A stretch of 27,788 nucleotides of DNA from IMG/VR virus record IMGVR_UViG_3300021962_011626, positions 1 through 27,788 of that record; one strand, given 5' to 3'. Below are positions 9,547 to 18,202 of the stretch, one piece after another; the first letter of the stretch is position 1, and every line of letters begins with the position of its first letter. Below the pieces are notes generated by a model. That model worked only from the letters and a program-made list of their open reading frames with translations. It did not search any database and had not been told where the DNA came from. The translations under genes were made by a program, and so were the position numbers. Source of the stretch: a virus.

Positions 9547-9968
9547 TATTGTGTGTTAATTAGTTCAAAATTAATTGATCGTTTATCTATATCATTACCT
9601 TTTAAATATATTTCAAGACTAATAAACAATGAGTTTGTGTCGTTGCTTGGTATAATATTGAGAGTAGAAATTCCGATATAAGGTAACCATATCTCAAACC
9701 CAGTTCGAATATTACTCTCCAGTATCTCTATTGACTCTTCTGTTATATTTTCGAATAAAAAGTTTCGTATATTGCAACCAAAATTAGGCTGCATAATACG
9801 TTCTCCAGTGTTTGTTAGTAATAAATTTTTGGCATTAGCATATGCTTGATCCAAAGTAGTATAGTTTTGTTTAAAAAGAGTTCCTTTTGACCCAATCATA
9901 GGTAGGTCAATACCAACAGCTATATTTGGTTCAAAATCAATTGGATCTATTCTTATTTCAACTGCCAT
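9546..9968 (-). CDS. Baseplate wedge protein, gp25-like
   Basis: A 140-residue protein of the GPW/gp25 family, a small lysozyme-like-fold baseplate wedge protein linking sheath and wedge. It has the family hallmark LLLTNTGERIMQPNFGC (about 49-65), then NFLFENITEES and a C-terminal beta half containing FEIWLPYIGI. The length fits the family (about 130-140). It overlaps by TAATG both the upstream unknown gene and the downstream gp6/J-like gene, so the three are probably translated together. Confidence 0.9.
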   Translation of the reverse strand: MAVEIRIDPIDFEPNIAVGIDLPMIGSKGTLFKQNYTTLDQAYANAKNLLLTNTGERIMQPNFGCNIRNFLFENITEESIEILESNIRTGFEIWLPYIGISTLNIIPSNDTNSLFISLEIYLKGNDIDKRSINFELINTQ

Positions 9969-10438
9969 TATGGTCTATATCCCTGAGCGTGTTGATCAGC
10001 TGCTTTCATTACCCCACTGTAATCTTTCATCAAACTTGCCATAGGATCTGCATTAAAGCGTTGTGTTTGTGCTGGTTGAGATCTCATTGGTATTGCTGGT
10101 GCTTGCTCAGCTGTAAAAGTGCCTCCGTTCATTTCAGGCCAGTCTTGCATTTCAGCTTGCTCGTACATTTCATGTCCTTCCATGATTGAAGATGGTGCTT
10201 GTTGCATTGCTGCGTATGTTTCTTTTAATACATCAGCTAAAGGACCTTTAATACCTAAATCAGGCATTGGTTTAGATTTTGGTTGAGATTGTGGTACTGA
10301 TATGACTTGCTTTTTTGTAACCGGCTTTTGAGCTTCCATTAACATGGGTTTGTAAGCTCTAAGCTCTTCTTTTACAACAGTCCTCACCTCTTCGCGAATT
10401 ACTTTACGTAAGATTTTAATAAATTCTATGGATTTCAT
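9968..10438 (-). CDS. Unknown small protein of the baseplate operon (156 aa)
   Basis: I do not recognise a family. The first 35 residues form a charged amphipathic helix (IKILRKVIREEVRTVVKEEL). The rest is Pro-, Gln- and Met-rich and looks disordered, with MADPMASLMKDYSGVMKAAD-type helical patches near the end. It is the first gene after a TATTTATT box at 10450-10457 and is coupled by TAATG to the gp25-like gene, so a minor structural or assembly role in the baseplate is plausible. Small proteins with a basic/acidic N-terminal helix and a disordered tail are common next to gp25 in T4-like phages. Confidence 0.65.
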   Translation of the reverse strand: MKSIEFIKILRKVIREEVRTVVKEELRAYKPMLMEAQKPVTKKQVISVPQSQPKSKPMPDLGIKGPLADVLKETYAAMQQAPSSIMEGHEMYEQAEMQDWPEMNGGTFTAEQAPAIPMRSQPAQTQRFNADPMASLMKDYSGVMKAADQHAQGYRP

Positions 10439-10449
10439 GTTGTTTTAAT

Positions 10450-10457
10450 AATAAATA
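10450..10457 (-). promoter_or_regulatory. Variant late-promoter-like box TATTTATT
   Basis: Minus strand TATTTATT ends 11 nt before the ATG at 10438, in the 29-nt gap between two structural genes. It differs from the TATTTATA set by the last base, and the following ATTAAAACAAC resembles the AAAACA leader seen after other boxes. Confidence 0.45.
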
Positions 10458-10467
10458 GTTGAAAAAT

Positions 10468-13380
10468 TTATTTGTAGCCAAAAAATGGTATTGGTAATAT
10501 ACCAGTTGGTGGTGGTGGAATAACGAGGCCTGACATCTGGGTTAGTTGACTTTCAAAACCTCTTGCCATTTGCTTTATTAATCCAGAAGCACCCTCTTCT
10601 ACTGCTGCGTCTATCTTCACAAATTGGCCTATGTTTAGGGTAATATGGTTAGATCCAGTTGGTCCAATCCACGTTGCTCCAGTCCAAAATAAACGAGCTG
10701 CTAAACCAAACAATACACTTGCAGCAAGTGCATCTGCCTTTACTGCTGCCTCTCTTTTGGCTATTATTTTAACTCTTTCTTCTTGTTGCTTTTGTACTCG
10801 TTCTCGAAACTCTTGCAATCTTTTTCGTATACCCTCAAAGGCTTCTTTGATCTTTGCAGTCACAAACGCTGTGAATTTTTTTAACTCTCTTTTGAGAAGC
10901 TTTAAAGCTAATACTATAAAAGATTGATTTTTTTCTAAGCAATTTTTTATTTTTAAAAGAGTGGGATAAAACTTTGTAATTTTTAACTCTTCTGCTAAGC
11001 TTACTGTTTGTTTAGCAATTTGTCTACTTTTTTGAAGATACTTTCGTTCAAGAGCTAGTAGTACGTTTACTACTTGAATATCATCTAAAGCGGCTAATAC
11101 AGTTCCATTTATTGCTTGCTTTATTTCTCCAGGTGTTTGTGGAGGATTTTCAATTAAATTTTTTATAGCTTTTACAGATTCTGGTGTTAGTTTTTGCGTT
11201 AGTTCGTTAAACTCTTTTTTAAAGTCGCTTTTTGCTATGTCCTTAAAGGTCTCAATTAGACTGTAAACTAAACTTTCAATTATATACAAAGCCTTAAATG
11301 CATCTTTAACTTTTACCTTTTCTAACATCAAAGTTTTTTGAACTGCTGGAGGTTGTTGGTCCATTCTAATAATGTATAGGTTATCTACCATTAAATTAAT
11401 GTTTGTCTGGTTTGCACTAAATTTATACTCTCCTTGTGTTATTTTCTCAGTAAATAAGGTAAAACCTCGAACAACTTTATATAAAGCCTTACCAAGCTTG
11501 ATAGTATGATCAACTTTTTTCTTCACATCATCTACACGTCGCTTCTTGCTCAATATAACTTCTTTTTTATTTTTTATATCTTCTACAATACTGTTTAAAG
11601 GCACTAAACTTAATGCAAATACTTCTGCATCTTCTCGAAACTTTAACAACTTGGTAGTTAACTCTTCTTTTTGTTCTTTTATAAACCCTCTAATCTTTTC
11701 GATTATTTTTTTTATTTTAGGTCTTAAACGTGTTATCAGTGCATTTAGAACATCTTTTAAGGATCTTTGCTTTTTATTAGACGCAATAACTATTCTTTCT
11801 GGCTTTGGCTTATAGTTTTCGTCTTGCAGTTTTCTTATTGTATTTTGTATTTTTTGAATTTGCTTTTCTAGCTCACTAATCTCATTAAGGTATTTAGGCC
11901 AACGTGTAGATCGTCTTTCAAAAAAACGCTTAAATAAATCAAAAGAGGTTTTTGTTTGTAAAAGAACTCCAGCTGCAACTTCTGCAAAAGCAGATAGATT
12001 GATTGAGTTAAGATAGTTTCGTAGTAAGGTTAGTTCTTTATCCTTTATTATAGCTTGATCTACTTGTTGTATTGTAGGAACTGTTCCGGTACCTAGACTA
12101 ATGTTTCCAGCTGTTGTTGGTATTTGTTGTGTAGCTTGACCTATTTTAACAATTGATTGTTTATAAGCTTCTATATCATTTTTTATTTGTTGAAACTCAT
12201 TTTCCAATTGTTTTTTTAAGTTAATACTTTTTTCAAAAATAGCTGTTGCAGCTTTAAACGCTTCATACGACAGTTGTATGTTGGTTTTAGTTTTTTTAAT
12301 CTTTTTTTCGTTTTTCTTTTTAAAGTCGTCTACTTTTTTCTTAGCTTTGGTAAATATAGCAATCTTTTTTGATTCACGTTTTTTAGAAGTGTATTCTAGT
12401 GTTTTTTTACTCAACTTATCTTTTAAGTCGTTTAGTTTTGTTTGTATTAGTACTTTTAGTTCTTTTATCAGGTCTTGCTTTTTTTGTTCTAATCTTCGTA
12501 TCTTTGGTTGAATACGTCTTGTAAAAGCATCAAATTTTTTTAACTTTTCTAATAGCTTGTTTAGTCTAGTTTTTGACTTTGATATAGATCTAATATAGTC
12601 TAGTATTTTTACCGGATTAAGCACCCCATCAGCAAGACTTAGTATCTCCTCTGCAGCTGTTATTAAGCGGTTTGTAATATAGTTTTTTAATAAGTTTTGT
12701 GGAGTGCTTACTTGCAATCTCTGTTCGAGGTTTTGAGTTTGCTCACTGATAAATCGAAGTAGAGTTTGCACACTATCTACATTTGTTATATCAAACTCTT
12801 GCAATATATTATATACCGCTAACTCTTTTTGAAAAACTCTACTAAAGTCAGCCTCGCCAAGTTGCATTTTAGATGAATTAAATAAGGAATCGACTGATAC
12901 TTTGAGATCTTGAATAATCCGCTTAACCTCTGCTTGAATTTCTTGTACAATGTTTTTAATTAATTCTGGTGCTTGTTTGAGTTCTTCGGATAACGCTTTT
13001 AGTTCGTCAATAGTTGTGCGAATATCACGTTGAGTGCTTTTTATCTTGAGAATAAGAGTTTTTACCATTTTCACTAGATTGTCAATGGCAGCTTTGTCTA
13101 TGGATAACTGCTTTGCAAGATAGTAAGCGTAAACTGTGTTATAAAAAAGTTTTTCACGAGAAGCTGCTGTGGTAAAAGAGCCTGCTCCAATTGCAAATGG
13201 AACTCCTAATTGAGAAGGTGCTGGTAATGTCGGAGGTACTCCTTGAGGTAGTCCTGTCTTGATTGTATTTATATAGGCTTTAGTAATAGCGTTGGCCCAG
13301 TCTTCTGGACCGGCTATTTCACCATTGTCTAGTTTAAGAATTAATGGTTTTGTAAATGTAGCTTCAAAACTGTATGGCAT
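10468..13380 (-). CDS. Giant coiled-coil virion protein in the baseplate cluster (970 aa)
   Basis: Unrecognised large structural protein. The N-terminal 90 residues look globular (for example NGEIAGPEDWANAITKAY) and include a PP/PA-rich linker. Residues from about 90 to 860 are almost entirely Lys/Glu/Gln/Leu-rich helix, with several long heptad-like coiled coils. The last 90 residues are globular again, with a Gly/Trp segment (FWTGATWIGPTGSNH) and a VIPPPPTGILPIPFFGYK end. The reading is that of a small phage structural protein with a very long helical insertion. It lies between the M15 lysin and the gp25-like operon, so it is likely part of the baseplate or tail. A tape-measure role is possible but less likely, because the gene sits inside the wedge/hub cluster. 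It overlaps the previous gene as TAATG. Confidence 0.65.
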   Translation of the reverse strand: MPYSFEATFTKPLILKLDNGEIAGPEDWANAITKAYINTIKTGLPQGVPPTLPAPSQLGVPFAIGAGSFTTAASREKLFYNTVYAYYLAKQLSIDKAAIDNLVKMVKTLILKIKSTQRDIRTTIDELKALSEELKQAPELIKNIVQEIQAEVKRIIQDLKVSVDSLFNSSKMQLGEADFSRVFQKELAVYNILQEFDITNVDSVQTLLRFISEQTQNLEQRLQVSTPQNLLKNYITNRLITAAEEILSLADGVLNPVKILDYIRSISKSKTRLNKLLEKLKKFDAFTRRIQPKIRRLEQKKQDLIKELKVLIQTKLNDLKDKLSKKTLEYTSKKRESKKIAIFTKAKKKVDDFKKKNEKKIKKTKTNIQLSYEAFKAATAIFEKSINLKKQLENEFQQIKNDIEAYKQSIVKIGQATQQIPTTAGNISLGTGTVPTIQQVDQAIIKDKELTLLRNYLNSINLSAFAEVAAGVLLQTKTSFDLFKRFFERRSTRWPKYLNEISELEKQIQKIQNTIRKLQDENYKPKPERIVIASNKKQRSLKDVLNALITRLRPKIKKIIEKIRGFIKEQKEELTTKLLKFREDAEVFALSLVPLNSIVEDIKNKKEVILSKKRRVDDVKKKVDHTIKLGKALYKVVRGFTLFTEKITQGEYKFSANQTNINLMVDNLYIIRMDQQPPAVQKTLMLEKVKVKDAFKALYIIESLVYSLIETFKDIAKSDFKKEFNELTQKLTPESVKAIKNLIENPPQTPGEIKQAINGTVLAALDDIQVVNVLLALERKYLQKSRQIAKQTVSLAEELKITKFYPTLLKIKNCLEKNQSFIVLALKLLKRELKKFTAFVTAKIKEAFEGIRKRLQEFRERVQKQQEERVKIIAKREAAVKADALAASVLFGLAARLFWTGATWIGPTGSNHITLNIGQFVKIDAAVEEGASGLIKQMARGFESQLTQMSGLVIPPPPTGILPIPFFGYK

Positions 13381-14795
13381 TATGTGATGTTTAACTGATC
13401 AAGACCTAGATCTGAATAAAAACGATTTGCATTAGTTCCTTTTATCAAAGCATATGGTCCTTTTTTAGCTTTGTCAGGCCAATATTCAAAATGCCATTCC
13501 TCTGAAGAAACAGCTCTCACAAAGCCGTATTTCCAGGAGTTTTTTACCAACCAAATAAAAACATCTTCGTTTAGTTTTTTATTAAACGCAGTTCTACTAC
13601 CTGTGTTTAAATCTAAAGCTTCACCATTGCCGTGATTTGAATGGCCTGGTGGTGCTGTTGCTGGTGTTAGTGCGTGTGCTGGTGCTTTAAATATAAAATC
13701 CTCATCACTTGCAAATTTACTTCGCCAACTGCTTATCCAACGACTCTTATCACGCCTTAGAGTTTCTTGTGTATAAAACGTAACTTTTTTTCCTTTGCTA
13801 GTTTGTCCTGAAAAGTTAGGACCAAATGCAGGTCTAAATCCAGAGTTGATTAAGATTCTTACTCCTTCTTTTGCAGCTGCTTGTTGCATTATAAGAAAAG
13901 CAATTGCTGTTGTTTTTACTACTGTTATCCCCCCAATAACACAAATCTCAGGAATGCGACCACCATTATCTTTAACCTGATGGCCTACAACCATTTCCAT
14001 ATCTCCTGGTGCTCCTAACGTTGTAGATGCAGCTGGTGGTGTAGCTTTGTTAGTTTTTATTTCTTGCAAAACTTCTTTTACTTTTTCTGGTGGATTGGGT
14101 TGGGATATTGTTGCTACTTTTGATGAAAGTAATGATACATACTCTGAATCTCTTTGATATCTACCCAGTATAGTAACTAAAGCCTCCTGCTGATCTAAAG
14201 CTTGTGTTAAAAACGTAACTACCTCATCTAATCCAATAAAATACAAAGCTTTGCGTTGAACATCGTCGTACGGTACAAATCCAAAACTTATAGCATTATT
14301 GATAATCCACCTCCATACGTCAAAATTGTTAAGTATTCCTTCCGGTCCTACAGTAACAATTCTACCACTTTGTCTTGGATCTTCGCCTGGATATCTCGGA
14401 AATGGGTACACAAGACCACCATCTGTAGCTGAGTCAAATGGAACTAAAATTTGTGGGTTAAAAGCGCCTCCACGCAACTGACGCAAAGTTTCGTACACTT
14501 GTGGATAAACATCCTCGTTTGGAAATGTTTCTGCAGCATCGACTATTTCTAACATAGATCTATTAAGAGCAAGCTTTGCACTTAACTCAGCATCAGGATC
14601 TTTTACAGACTGTCTTAGTCTATCGGTTATCTCATACTCAGACAAGTAGCAATCCTCCGCTGTCATGTCTACAGCTTTGTCTTTTTTTAATGCTGTGACA
14701 AGTTGCTGAAATCGTAATTGTGTTTCTGGATCAAATACAGCATTTCCTGTTTGAACTAAGTTATTTTTATCTACTTTAATATTGGATATTGCCAT
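13380..14795 (-). CDS. Tail-associated peptidoglycan peptidase, M15 (VanY/D-Ala-D-Ala carboxypeptidase) family
   Basis: The C-terminal domain (about 285-440) is an M15-type zinc peptidase, expected to cut peptide stems of peptidoglycan. Visible motifs are SGFRP (318-322), SNHGNGEALDLN (386-397) giving His388 and Asp395 as zinc ligands, and EEWHFEYW (432-439) giving catalytic Glu432 and zinc ligand His435. The N-terminal half (1-250) is not an obvious enzyme, but NFDVWRWIINNAISFGF (157-173) resembles the active domain's own VFIWLVKNSWKYGF (412-425), suggesting a degenerate duplicate. The gene sits directly after the gp5-like hub gene and before a coiled-coil structural gene, so it is probably a virion lysin used at entry rather than the lysis enzyme. 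Confidence 0.85.
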   Translation of the reverse strand: MAISNIKVDKNNLVQTGNAVFDPETQLRFQQLVTALKKDKAVDMTAEDCYLSEYEITDRLRQSVKDPDAELSAKLALNRSMLEIVDAAETFPNEDVYPQVYETLRQLRGGAFNPQILVPFDSATDGGLVYPFPRYPGEDPRQSGRIVTVGPEGILNNFDVWRWIINNAISFGFVPYDDVQRKALYFIGLDEVVTFLTQALDQQEALVTILGRYQRDSEYVSLLSSKVATISQPNPPEKVKEVLQEIKTNKATPPAASTTLGAPGDMEMVVGHQVKDNGGRIPEICVIGGITVVKTTAIAFLIMQQAAAKEGVRILINSGFRPAFGPNFSGQTSKGKKVTFYTQETLRRDKSRWISSWRSKFASDEDFIFKAPAHALTPATAPPGHSNHGNGEALDLNTGSRTAFNKKLNEDVFIWLVKNSWKYGFVRAVSSEEWHFEYWPDKAKKGPYALIKGTNANRFYSDLGLDQLNIT

Positions 14796-14804
14796 TTTTA
14801 AAAT

Positions 14805-16583
14805 TTATCCTGGGTGTGATGGTTGTGTTGGATACTTTGGTTTGTTTATAAATGGATTAGTTACTGTGCTAGTTTGTTGATTAGTTGTTTCTGGTAATGG
14901 TATTGTTACAGTTCCAGTTAATGTTGTAGGAGGTTCTGTTAGGGTAGCTGGTGGGGTAGGCTCAGCTAATACTGAGTTGTGACTAATACCATCAACATAA
15001 GCAAATGTGCTTAACATTTCAGGTAATCGAGCTTGCAGTGATTCGAGTTCGTATTGCACATCTTCCCGAAAAGCACCTTTACCAACTGGTGTAAGTATTG
15101 TTGCTGTTTGCAACACCTTAAGTAAATCGTCAATTAGATTAACAAGCTTTGTTCCTAATACTAAAGGTTCATAAGCTGAATCTATAGTTGGTTGTGCTTT
15201 ATTTTTAGGTTGCTTAGTGATACCCTCAACCGGAGTGCCATCTTGATTTTTAGCTCCCTTTGCTGGCACACCTAGAAACAAACCATCCTCTCCAAATACA
15301 GTGACTGCATCGTCAGCATCAATATTAACATTTCCTTGCGAAGAGACTGCTACACCCTCTTGGCCGAATAGCATTAAATAATTTTCTCGCGCGTTTACAA
15401 TAACACGATCGGAGTTGAGTAACAGCTGAGGGCCTCCTGTATATGAGTTTACTCCTCCTTTGACTCCTAACAATTCCCCTAAGTCTGTTTTTTCGCTAGC
15501 AATTGATGTTTTAAAAGAAAGATCATCCATTGCATAGTTGATGGCTGGAAGTTGTGGTACTTCTATTACTACAGTTCCTGTAGCAAAGCCTGGTTGTGGT
15601 GGCTCTTGATCAAGTGTTTCTAATGGGGATGGAGTATATGGTTCTGAATCTAGAATATCGTGAGCTGCTTGGTATAATGAGCTTGAGTCTGCTGCTGTTG
15701 TGATGGGACCTATCTTGTAAGTTGCTTGCCAAGTTTTTAATTCTTTTGAACCACCAAGTATAAGATCTACTTTCTGAGTGGTCGTGAGGTATATAGATGC
15801 TGCATCTGTGCTTATATCCTCTCCAGTAAGCATATCCTTTTCTTCAGATACAAACTGGTCATCTACACGCAAAATCATAATCCCATCACCAGAACTGCCT
15901 GGACGGACTTCTCCTTTAGACCATGGAGTTTCCGTCTTAGCGCTTGTGGATCCAAAACGTATACTATTTCCAAAACGTCCTTGCAACACTACATCTCCTT
16001 CGTATGGCTTTAGTTGGGGATAGACTTTAACACTTCCTTCAAGACTTTTTACAGAACTAATGTCTACTGCTCGACGATCAAAACGCGTATAGAATATATT
16101 AGGATCTGGTGGGCTTAGGGAGCTTATTAAACTCTGGAGCGGACCAGTTGATATTTTTGGATCTGTAGTTAGCTCAGGATTGACGTTGTAGCTTATGTTG
16201 TGGGATAAGGCAACAACATTAGAGTAGAAATATATAGGTCTTATAGGTACTTCTTTTGGAGTTTTATTTGGAGTAAGATACGGTTCTCCAAAAGCTTGTG
16301 TAATAATAACCTGCTCACCTGGATATGGATACCGTATCATTGCTCTGTCTATTGGATACGCAAAGTTGAGTATTTCATCCTCAACTCGCATATTGTCTCG
16401 AATAAGATTTCGAAAGCGAATTAATCCAATATCCCTAGGTGATTCGTAAAAAGCATCAGATTCACTTAATACAACATCTAACACCTGCGCAGGAAATATA
16501 AGAGTTTCTGGTATAGCGGTTGAAATGCCACTACTATTAGCTTGTAGGACGTTATTTAACCCTTGATAAACCGAACTAGCCAT
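14805..16583 (-). CDS. Baseplate hub/central spike protein, gp5-like
   Basis: The arrangement fits a gp5-like hub/spike protein of cyanophage and marine T4-like phages that lack the lysozyme domain. An OB-fold-like N-terminus (FPAQVLDVVLSES, then YPYPGEQVIITQAFGEPYL at about 85-103) is followed by the characteristic VLQGRFGNSIRFGST block (199-213), GDGIMILR and DAASIYLTTTQ (260-270). Residues about 375-450 are short repeating beta strands (LLLNSDRVIVNAR, GNVNIDADDAVTVFG), as in VgrG/gp5 beta-helix needles. The C-terminus is Pro/Thr-rich and probably flexible. The lytic activity appears to have moved to the adjacent M15 gene. It overlaps the upstream gene as TAATG. Confidence 0.8.
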   Translation of the reverse strand: MASSVYQGLNNVLQANSSGISTAIPETLIFPAQVLDVVLSESDAFYESPRDIGLIRFRNLIRDNMRVEDEILNFAYPIDRAMIRYPYPGEQVIITQAFGEPYLTPNKTPKEVPIRPIYFYSNVVALSHNISYNVNPELTTDPKISTGPLQSLISSLSPPDPNIFYTRFDRRAVDISSVKSLEGSVKVYPQLKPYEGDVVLQGRFGNSIRFGSTSAKTETPWSKGEVRPGSSGDGIMILRVDDQFVSEEKDMLTGEDISTDAASIYLTTTQKVDLILGGSKELKTWQATYKIGPITTAADSSSLYQAAHDILDSEPYTPSPLETLDQEPPQPGFATGTVVIEVPQLPAINYAMDDLSFKTSIASEKTDLGELLGVKGGVNSYTGGPQLLLNSDRVIVNARENYLMLFGQEGVAVSSQGNVNIDADDAVTVFGEDGLFLGVPAKGAKNQDGTPVEGITKQPKNKAQPTIDSAYEPLVLGTKLVNLIDDLLKVLQTATILTPVGKGAFREDVQYELESLQARLPEMLSTFAYVDGISHNSVLAEPTPPATLTEPPTTLTGTVTIPLPETTNQQTSTVTNPFINKPKYPTQPSHPG

Positions 16584-16927
16584 TACTTGCTTTGATCAAT
16601 TAAATCTTGTGCTTCTTTAAGTAACTGCTCCTTTTCAGCTTCTGAGAGACCCATCTCATCGCCTGTGTTGGTTTTAGCATTAACTACTAATAACCTTTGA
16701 ATGATTGCTGTTAACCTTACTAAGTTATCATCATTCTTTACTGAAATCTCTAAATACTCCTTTATTAAAGGAACCATTAAAGAAGCATCAGTCATGTTTC
16801 TGATTAAAGGTTTTAACTGATCTATAAGCGTGTTGATTTGAGTTTCTTTTTTCTTGGTATTGTTGTATACATCACGCAAAAGATCACTAAAGGACTTATC
16901 ATCAAATAATATACTGTCTTTGTCCAT
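16583..16927 (-). CDS. Unknown helical protein, first gene of the late structural operon (114 aa)
   Basis: No family recognised. The protein is almost wholly helical and charged: NTKKKETQINTLIDQLK near 28-44, then two further helices and an acidic end (SEAEKEQLLKEAQDLIDQSK). It has no cysteine, signal or TM segment. It is preceded by a TATTTATT box and overlaps the gp5-like hub gene as TAATG, so it likely serves in tail or baseplate assembly. The ATG at 16927 is supported by the 14-nt spacing from the box. Confidence 0.65.
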   Translation of the reverse strand: MDKDSILFDDKSFSDLLRDVYNNTKKKETQINTLIDQLKPLIRNMTDASLMVPLIKEYLEISVKNDDNLVRLTAIIQRLLVVNAKTNTGDEMGLSEAEKEQLLKEAQDLIDQSK

Positions 16928-16941
16928 GTGACTATCTTTGT

Positions 16942-16949
16942 AATAAATA
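16942..16949 (-). promoter_or_regulatory. Variant late-promoter-like box TATTTATT before the structural operon
   Basis: Minus strand TATTTATT ends 14 nt before the ATG at 16927, within the 35-nt gap between the sigma-factor operon and the hub/baseplate genes. A late promoter here would separate the pre-late from the late block. Confidence 0.45.
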
Positions 16950-16962
16950 GCGTGACTTAAAA

Positions 16963-17211
16963 TTATTTTCCTCTATATTCAGGAAGAGTATTTAGTGCTT
17001 GTATATAAGCACGTAGAGATTTTATTCTTGCACCAGCTAACCAGGACTCTCTATTATCGTAATATCCTAATTGCTTGAGCACTTGAGGATCTGTAATCTT
17101 GGGATCAAAGTCAAACGCGTTTAAATTTGGACCACCTCCTACAGTTTCCCAGCATTTTATTTCTTCCTCTAAGAAATGTTGTAGTTGCTCTTTGGAAGTA
17201 ACAATAAGCAT
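16963..17211 (-). CDS. Unknown small protein downstream of the sigma factor (82 aa)
   Basis: Not recognised. The protein is soluble and acidic to neutral, with an EEEIKCWETVGGGPNLNAFD segment (about 15-34) and a helical C-terminus (SWLAGARIKSLRAYIQAL). It has one cysteine and no TM segment. Its ATG overlaps the stop of the gp55-like sigma gene as TAATG, so it is translationally coupled to it. A co-activator or accessory role in late transcription is conceivable (T4 uses gp33 beside gp55) but nothing in the sequence proves it. Confidence 0.6.
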   Translation of the reverse strand: MLIVTSKEQLQHFLEEEIKCWETVGGGPNLNAFDFDPKITDPQVLKQLGYYDNRESWLAGARIKSLRAYIQALNTLPEYRGK

Positions 17212-17951
17212 TAATAAATTTTGTTTTTAGGAATAAAGCCGTGAGTGATATAATCGCTATACATTACTTTATACTTATCACGAATTACTTTAACCATTTT
17301 AGTTATTTGCTGAGTATTGGCGTCAGACATCTCACGAATGTAAATGTATAGAGCTTTTTTATTAAAGAGCTCAATCTTTTCTCTTTTTCTAAACAGTTCA
17401 ATTACAGCAGCTGCTAGTACCTTATCCGCCTTTTTAGGAAAAGTTGTTTCTAAATTCTCATCCCAATACATTACAAATCTATCAAGAAAATCTACTAAGG
17501 TTGGTTGCTCTTCTTGTAAATCTACTACATCCTCAAGGTTTGAATCTACAGACAGATCGATGCGATCGTGTGAGGTAAGCTTTTTGTAATTGTTTTTGTT
17601 TTTTAGGATGCAGTAGTTTTTAGCAACAATAGAAAAATAGCTAAATGCTTTACCGTTATCTTTATTAAAGCGTGGTAGCTTTTCAACTAAGAAGCTTACA
17701 ACTTCGTGTTGTACTTGCTCGATTGTTTGTCCATCAGTGTAATAAAACTTGAAAGTGTGGATAATATTTTCCACAAGCTTTTCAAAAGCTGGTTTTATTT
17801 CATTTTGATAGATGATACTCCTTTGTAGGGTATCATCTGTTGAATTATACTTAATAATGCTTAGGTCAACTTCCGGACCGAAGTACATTCGTTTAGTTTT
17901 TGGTTTCCTTGTTTTCTTCGGTTTTGTTGACATATCTTGTAATAAAATCAT
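17211..17951 (-). CDS. Late-transcription sigma factor, T4 gp55-like
   Basis: Likely a divergent sigma factor that directs host RNA polymerase to late promoters, as T4 gp55 does. After a basic N-terminus (KPKKTRKPKTKR, 10-21) comes YFGPEVDLSIIKYN (23-36), a common start in gp55-like proteins of large T4-related phages. Then follow IKPAFEKLVENIIHTF (52-67) and a region-2-like helical core from EVVSFLVEKLPRFNKDNGKA to about 125, with aromatic residues FSYFSIVAKNYCI suited to -10 binding. No sigma region 4 is evident. The start may be Met1 or Met7 (MSTK); either overlaps the preceding gene's end by 41-59 nt. Multiple TATTTATA boxes in the window are its likely targets. Confidence 0.75.
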   Translation of the reverse strand: MILLQDMSTKPKKTRKPKTKRMYFGPEVDLSIIKYNSTDDTLQRSIIYQNEIKPAFEKLVENIIHTFKFYYTDGQTIEQVQHEVVSFLVEKLPRFNKDNGKAFSYFSIVAKNYCILKNKNNYKKLTSHDRIDLSVDSNLEDVVDLQEEQPTLVDFLDRFVMYWDENLETTFPKKADKVLAAAVIELFRKREKIELFNKKALYIYIREMSDANTQQITKMVKVIRDKYKVMYSDYITHGFIPKNKIY

Positions 17952-18201
17952 ATAAATCGTCTATTGATCCATCTAGTTCTTTAAATATGCTTCCGACCTC
18001 ATCATCGGCTCGGAAAGCTCCTAAACGATCTACCTCTTTCATTTTATCTCTTGTGTCAGAGAATTTAAAATAAAGAGCGGAGATAAATCGTACGTAAGCT
18101 TCACAATACCCTTCTGCGATCTCGGCCTTTCTAAAGTTAATATACAACAAATATCCTAGAACCCCCACAGCTAGTGAGAGTATAATAATAGCTATTATCA
18201 T
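17893..18201 (-). CDS. Small single-TM membrane protein (102 aa)
   Basis: One N-terminal hydrophobic segment (about residues 2-22, IIAIIILSLAVGVLGYLLY) is followed by a soluble helical domain of about 80 residues with an acidic stretch and a Lys/Glu/Asn-rich end. There is no lipobox or cleavage motif, so it is probably an N-anchored inner-membrane protein. It sits between the HD hydrolase and the sigma factor, overlapping the latter's start. Function unknown. Confidence 0.6.
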   Translation of the reverse strand: MIIAIIILSLAVGVLGYLLYINFRKAEIAEGYCEAYVRFISALYFKFSDTRDKMKEVDRLGAFRADDEVGSIFKELDGSIDDLYDFITRYVNKTEENKETKN

Positions 18202-18202
18202 A

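Noticed and set aside
12278-12511. Hydrophobic plus-strand frame resembling a membrane protein
   Set aside because: The antisense of Lys-rich coiled-coil codons reads as Phe/Leu-rich, so the apparent membrane protein is an artefact.
13266-13273. TATTTATA on the plus strand inside the 970-aa gene
   Set aside because: No plus-strand gene follows it; it is treated as a chance copy and as the background for the promoter motif.
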